A stretch of DNA of 64,000 bases from Stutzerimonas kirkiae (GTDB lineage Bacteria > Pseudomonadota > Gammaproteobacteria > Pseudomonadales > Pseudomonadaceae), in NCBI RefSeq assembly GCF_004327335.1, contig NZ_QJUO01000003.1, positions 144,116 to 208,115 on the forward strand, written 5' to 3'. The notes below the pieces were generated by a model. It saw only the letters and a list, made by a program, of their open reading frames with translations, had not been told where the DNA came from and did no database searches. A program made the translations under genes and the position numbers. Shown here in pieces: positions 60,930 to 64,000 of the stretch (position 1 is its first letter; every line of letters begins with the position of its first letter).

Positions 60930-62147
60930 ATGGCTATCGAGATCAAAGCCCCTACATTCCCTGAATCGGTTGCCGACGGCACCGTTGCCACTTGGCACAA
61001 GAAGCCGGGTGAGGCTGTCAAGCGTGACGAACTGATCGTCGATATCGAAACCGACAAGGTGGTAATGGAGGTTCTCGCCGAGGCTGATGGCGTTCTGACC
61101 GAGATTGTCAAGAATGAAGGTGACACCGTCCTGAGCGGCGAACTGCTCGGCAAGCTGGACGCGGGCGCGACTGCCTCGGCTCCGGCCGCCGCTGCTCCTG
61201 CCGAAGCGCCTGCCGCGACTGCCGCTCCAGCGGCCGCTGGCGAGGAAGCCATTCTCGCGCCTGCGGCGCGCAAGCTGGCCGAGGAAAACGGCATCGCCGT
61301 CGACAGCCTGGCGGGTACCGGCAAGGGTGGCCGTGTGACCAAGGAAGACGTGGTCGCCGCCATCGAAGGCAAGAATGCAGCTCCGGCGCCTGCCGCCAAG
61401 CCTGCCGCGCCTGCCGCTGCCGCGCCGATCTTCGCCGCGGGCGACCGCGTCGAGAAGCGCGTGCCGATGACCCGCCTGCGTGCCAAGGTTGCCGAGCGCC
61501 TGGTCGAGGCCCAGTCCTCGATGGCCATGCTGACGACTTTCAACGAAGTCAACATGAAGCCGATCATGGAGCTGCGCGCCAAGTACAAGGACCTGTTCGA
61601 GAAGAAGCACGACGGCGTACGCCTGGGCTTCATGTCCTTCTTCGTCAAGGCCGCCACCGAAGCGCTCAAGCGCCAGCCGGGCGTCAACGCTTCCATCGAC
61701 GGTAACGACATCGTCTACCACGGCTACCAGGATGTCGGCGTGGCCGTTTCCAGCGACCGTGGCCTGGTGGTTCCGGTCCTGCGCAACGCCGAGCAGATGA
61801 GCCTGGCCGAGATCGAAGGCACCATCAACGCCTTCGGCAAGAAAGCCAAGGCCGGCAAGCTGACCATCGAAGAGATGACTGGCGGTACCTTCACCATCTC
61901 CAACGGTGGCGTGTTCGGTTCGCTGCTGTCGACGCCGATCGTCAACCCGCCGCAAACCGCCATCCTCGGCATGCACAAGATTCAGGAACGGCCGATGGCC
62001 GTCAATGGCCAGGTGGTCATCCTGCCGATGATGTATCTGGCGCTGTCCTACGACCACCGCCTGATCGACGGCAAGGAAGCGGTTACCTTCCTGGTTACCC
62101 TGAAGGACCTGCTGGAAGATCCGGCACGCCTGCTGCTGGATATCTAA
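60930..62147 (+). CDS. sucB: Dihydrolipoyllysine-residue succinyltransferase (E2)
   Basis: A 405-aa E2 core. The lipoyl domain (1-77) has the modified lysine in ETDKVVMEV. An Ala/Pro linker follows, then the E3-binding domain ([20 protein letters not shown]), a second Ala/Pro linker and the acyltransferase domain with [13 protein letters not shown] (catalytic H-x3-D-G). It transfers the succinyl group to CoA and forms the core of the complex. It follows sucA by 69 bp, which include a strong hairpin. Confidence 0.97.
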   Translation: MAIEIKAPTFPESVADGTVATWHKKPGEAVKRDELIVDIETDKVVMEVLAEADGVLTEIVKNEGDTVLSGELLGKLDAGATASAPAAAAPAEAPAATAAPAAAGEEAILAPAARKLAEENGIAVDSLAGTGKGGRVTKEDVVAAIEGKNAAPAPAAKPAAPAAAAPIFAAGDRVEKRVPMTRLRAKVAERLVEAQSSMAMLTTFNEVNMKPIMELRAKYKDLFEKKHDGVRLGFMSFFVKAATEALKRQPGVNASIDGNDIVYHGYQDVGVAVSSDRGLVVPVLRNAEQMSLAEIEGTINAFGKKAKAGKLTIEEMTGGTFTISNGGVFGSLLSTPIVNPPQTAILGMHKIQERPMAVNGQVVILPMMYLALSYDHRLIDGKEAVTFLVTLKDLLEDPARLLLDI

Positions 62148-62158
62148 AAAGCAGCCAT

Positions 62159-62182
62159 GAGCTGCAAGCTTCGAGCTGCAAG
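62159..62182. repeat. AGCTGCAAGCTTCGAGCTGCAAG tract between sucB and lpdG
   Basis: The same repeat class as at 20318-20470 and 32459-32485. It lies inside the operon just after the sucB stop. Confidence 0.6.
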
Positions 62183-62189
62183 AGGGTAG

Positions 62190-63680
<1,491 letters not shown>

Positions 63681-63738
63681 TCCGAGGCGTGAGTGACCGG
63701 GCTGTGTGAGTTTTTCCAAACGTCACCGGCCCCTAGGC

Positions 63739-63770
63739 AAAGCGCAGTGTTCTCTGGAACACTGCGCTTT
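63739..63770 (+). terminator. Hairpin terminator after lpdG
   Basis: A perfect 14-bp stem (AAAGCGCAGTGTTC with GAACACTGCGCTTT, 4-base loop TCTG), ending TTTGTCGTTT. It closes sucAB-lpdG; the symmetric A/T ends would let it work in both directions. Confidence 0.8.
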
Positions 63771-63830
63771 GTCGTTTCCAGAGCCCATCGAAGCAGGGTA
63801 GCCGTGCCCTGCCGGCATGGAGGCTTTATG

Positions 63831-63850
63831 TAGGGTGCGCGATGCGCACC
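63831..63850. repeat. TAGGGTGCGCGATGCGCACC repeat in the last intergenic region
   Basis: A member of the TAGGGTGCGC family, with a diverged inverted partner (GCGCACCC) near 63870. No gene start, including sucC, was recognised between 63681 and 64000. Confidence 0.6.
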
Positions 63851-64000
63851 GGTTTCTCCGCACAGGTACGCATGGCGCACCCTTGTATCTCGACTTCAGC
63901 CCTGTCAATGGGCAATAGTCCCCGACTGATCATCGGGGGAAGGACTGGGAAGACGTGCGCACCCTTAGGCTTCGAGCCTGCATCGTAGATAGCACTCCCG

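Overview
The window is chromosomal DNA of a GC-rich gammaproteobacterium, almost certainly a Pseudomonas of the aeruginosa / nitroreducens / citronellolis side of the genus. This rests on remembered protein similarity and gene order: acnB with DUF1289 and UspE-like genes; miaE-lpxH-ppiB-glnS-cysS; gltA divergent from sdhCDAB-sucAB-lpdG; gbuA/gbuR; and the icmP imelysin operon. No plasmid, phage, CRISPR, rRNA or tRNA signature was found. The accessory content is short dispersed repeats between genes.

Layout. 0-4.5 kb: a partial TetR/TtgR-type repressor divergent from a Bcr/CflA drug exporter, with a TtgR-like operator between them, then holC and pepA. 4.6-16.7 kb: acnB, DUF1289, an MCP, a tandem Usp, miaE, lpxH, ppiB, glnS and cysS. 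The cysS frame is broken about 330 codons in. 16.9-22.1 kb: an RBBP9-type hydrolase, an NtrC-like AAA+ protein that lacks both the GAFTGA loop and the DNA-binding domain, a DUF4136 lipoprotein, cmoM, a MazG-like gene and prfC. 22.3-28.8 kb: a PepSY/flavodoxin-reductase membrane protein (probably iron-siderophore reduction), a second MCP and the ornithine decarboxylase speC.

29.2-39.1 kb is the most unusual metabolic block. An AruI-like ThDP decarboxylase, a fused permease-ATPase ABC importer, its binding protein, an Fe(II)/2-oxoglutarate oxygenase, a TIM-barrel isomerase-like protein, an NCS1 permease and guanidinobutyrase GbuA all lie on the minus strand, with GbuR divergent. It looks like an extended guanidino-compound catabolic locus. 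39.2-46.7 kb: a lipoprotein hydrolase, a 57-aa membrane protein, a DUF4105 protein, and an RND pump with its adaptor. A 21-bp perfect palindrome covers the -35 of the pump promoter. 46.8-51.9 kb: the four-gene imelysin operon (icmP, di-heme oxidase, second imelysin, DUF1513).

52.3-63.7 kb: a YkgJ-like mini-protein, then gltA facing sdhCDAB-sucAB-lpdG, the core TCA block. A 138-bp MITE-like element lies between sdhB and sucA, and a strong hairpin between sucA and sucB. A terminator follows lpdG, and sucCD does not follow within the window.

Several families of intergenic repeats recur: a ~200-bp GC-rich repeat, palindromic elements with an invertible centre, AGCTGCAAGC tracts, and TAGGGTGCGC palindromes. 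They sit mostly between operons and in places inside them.
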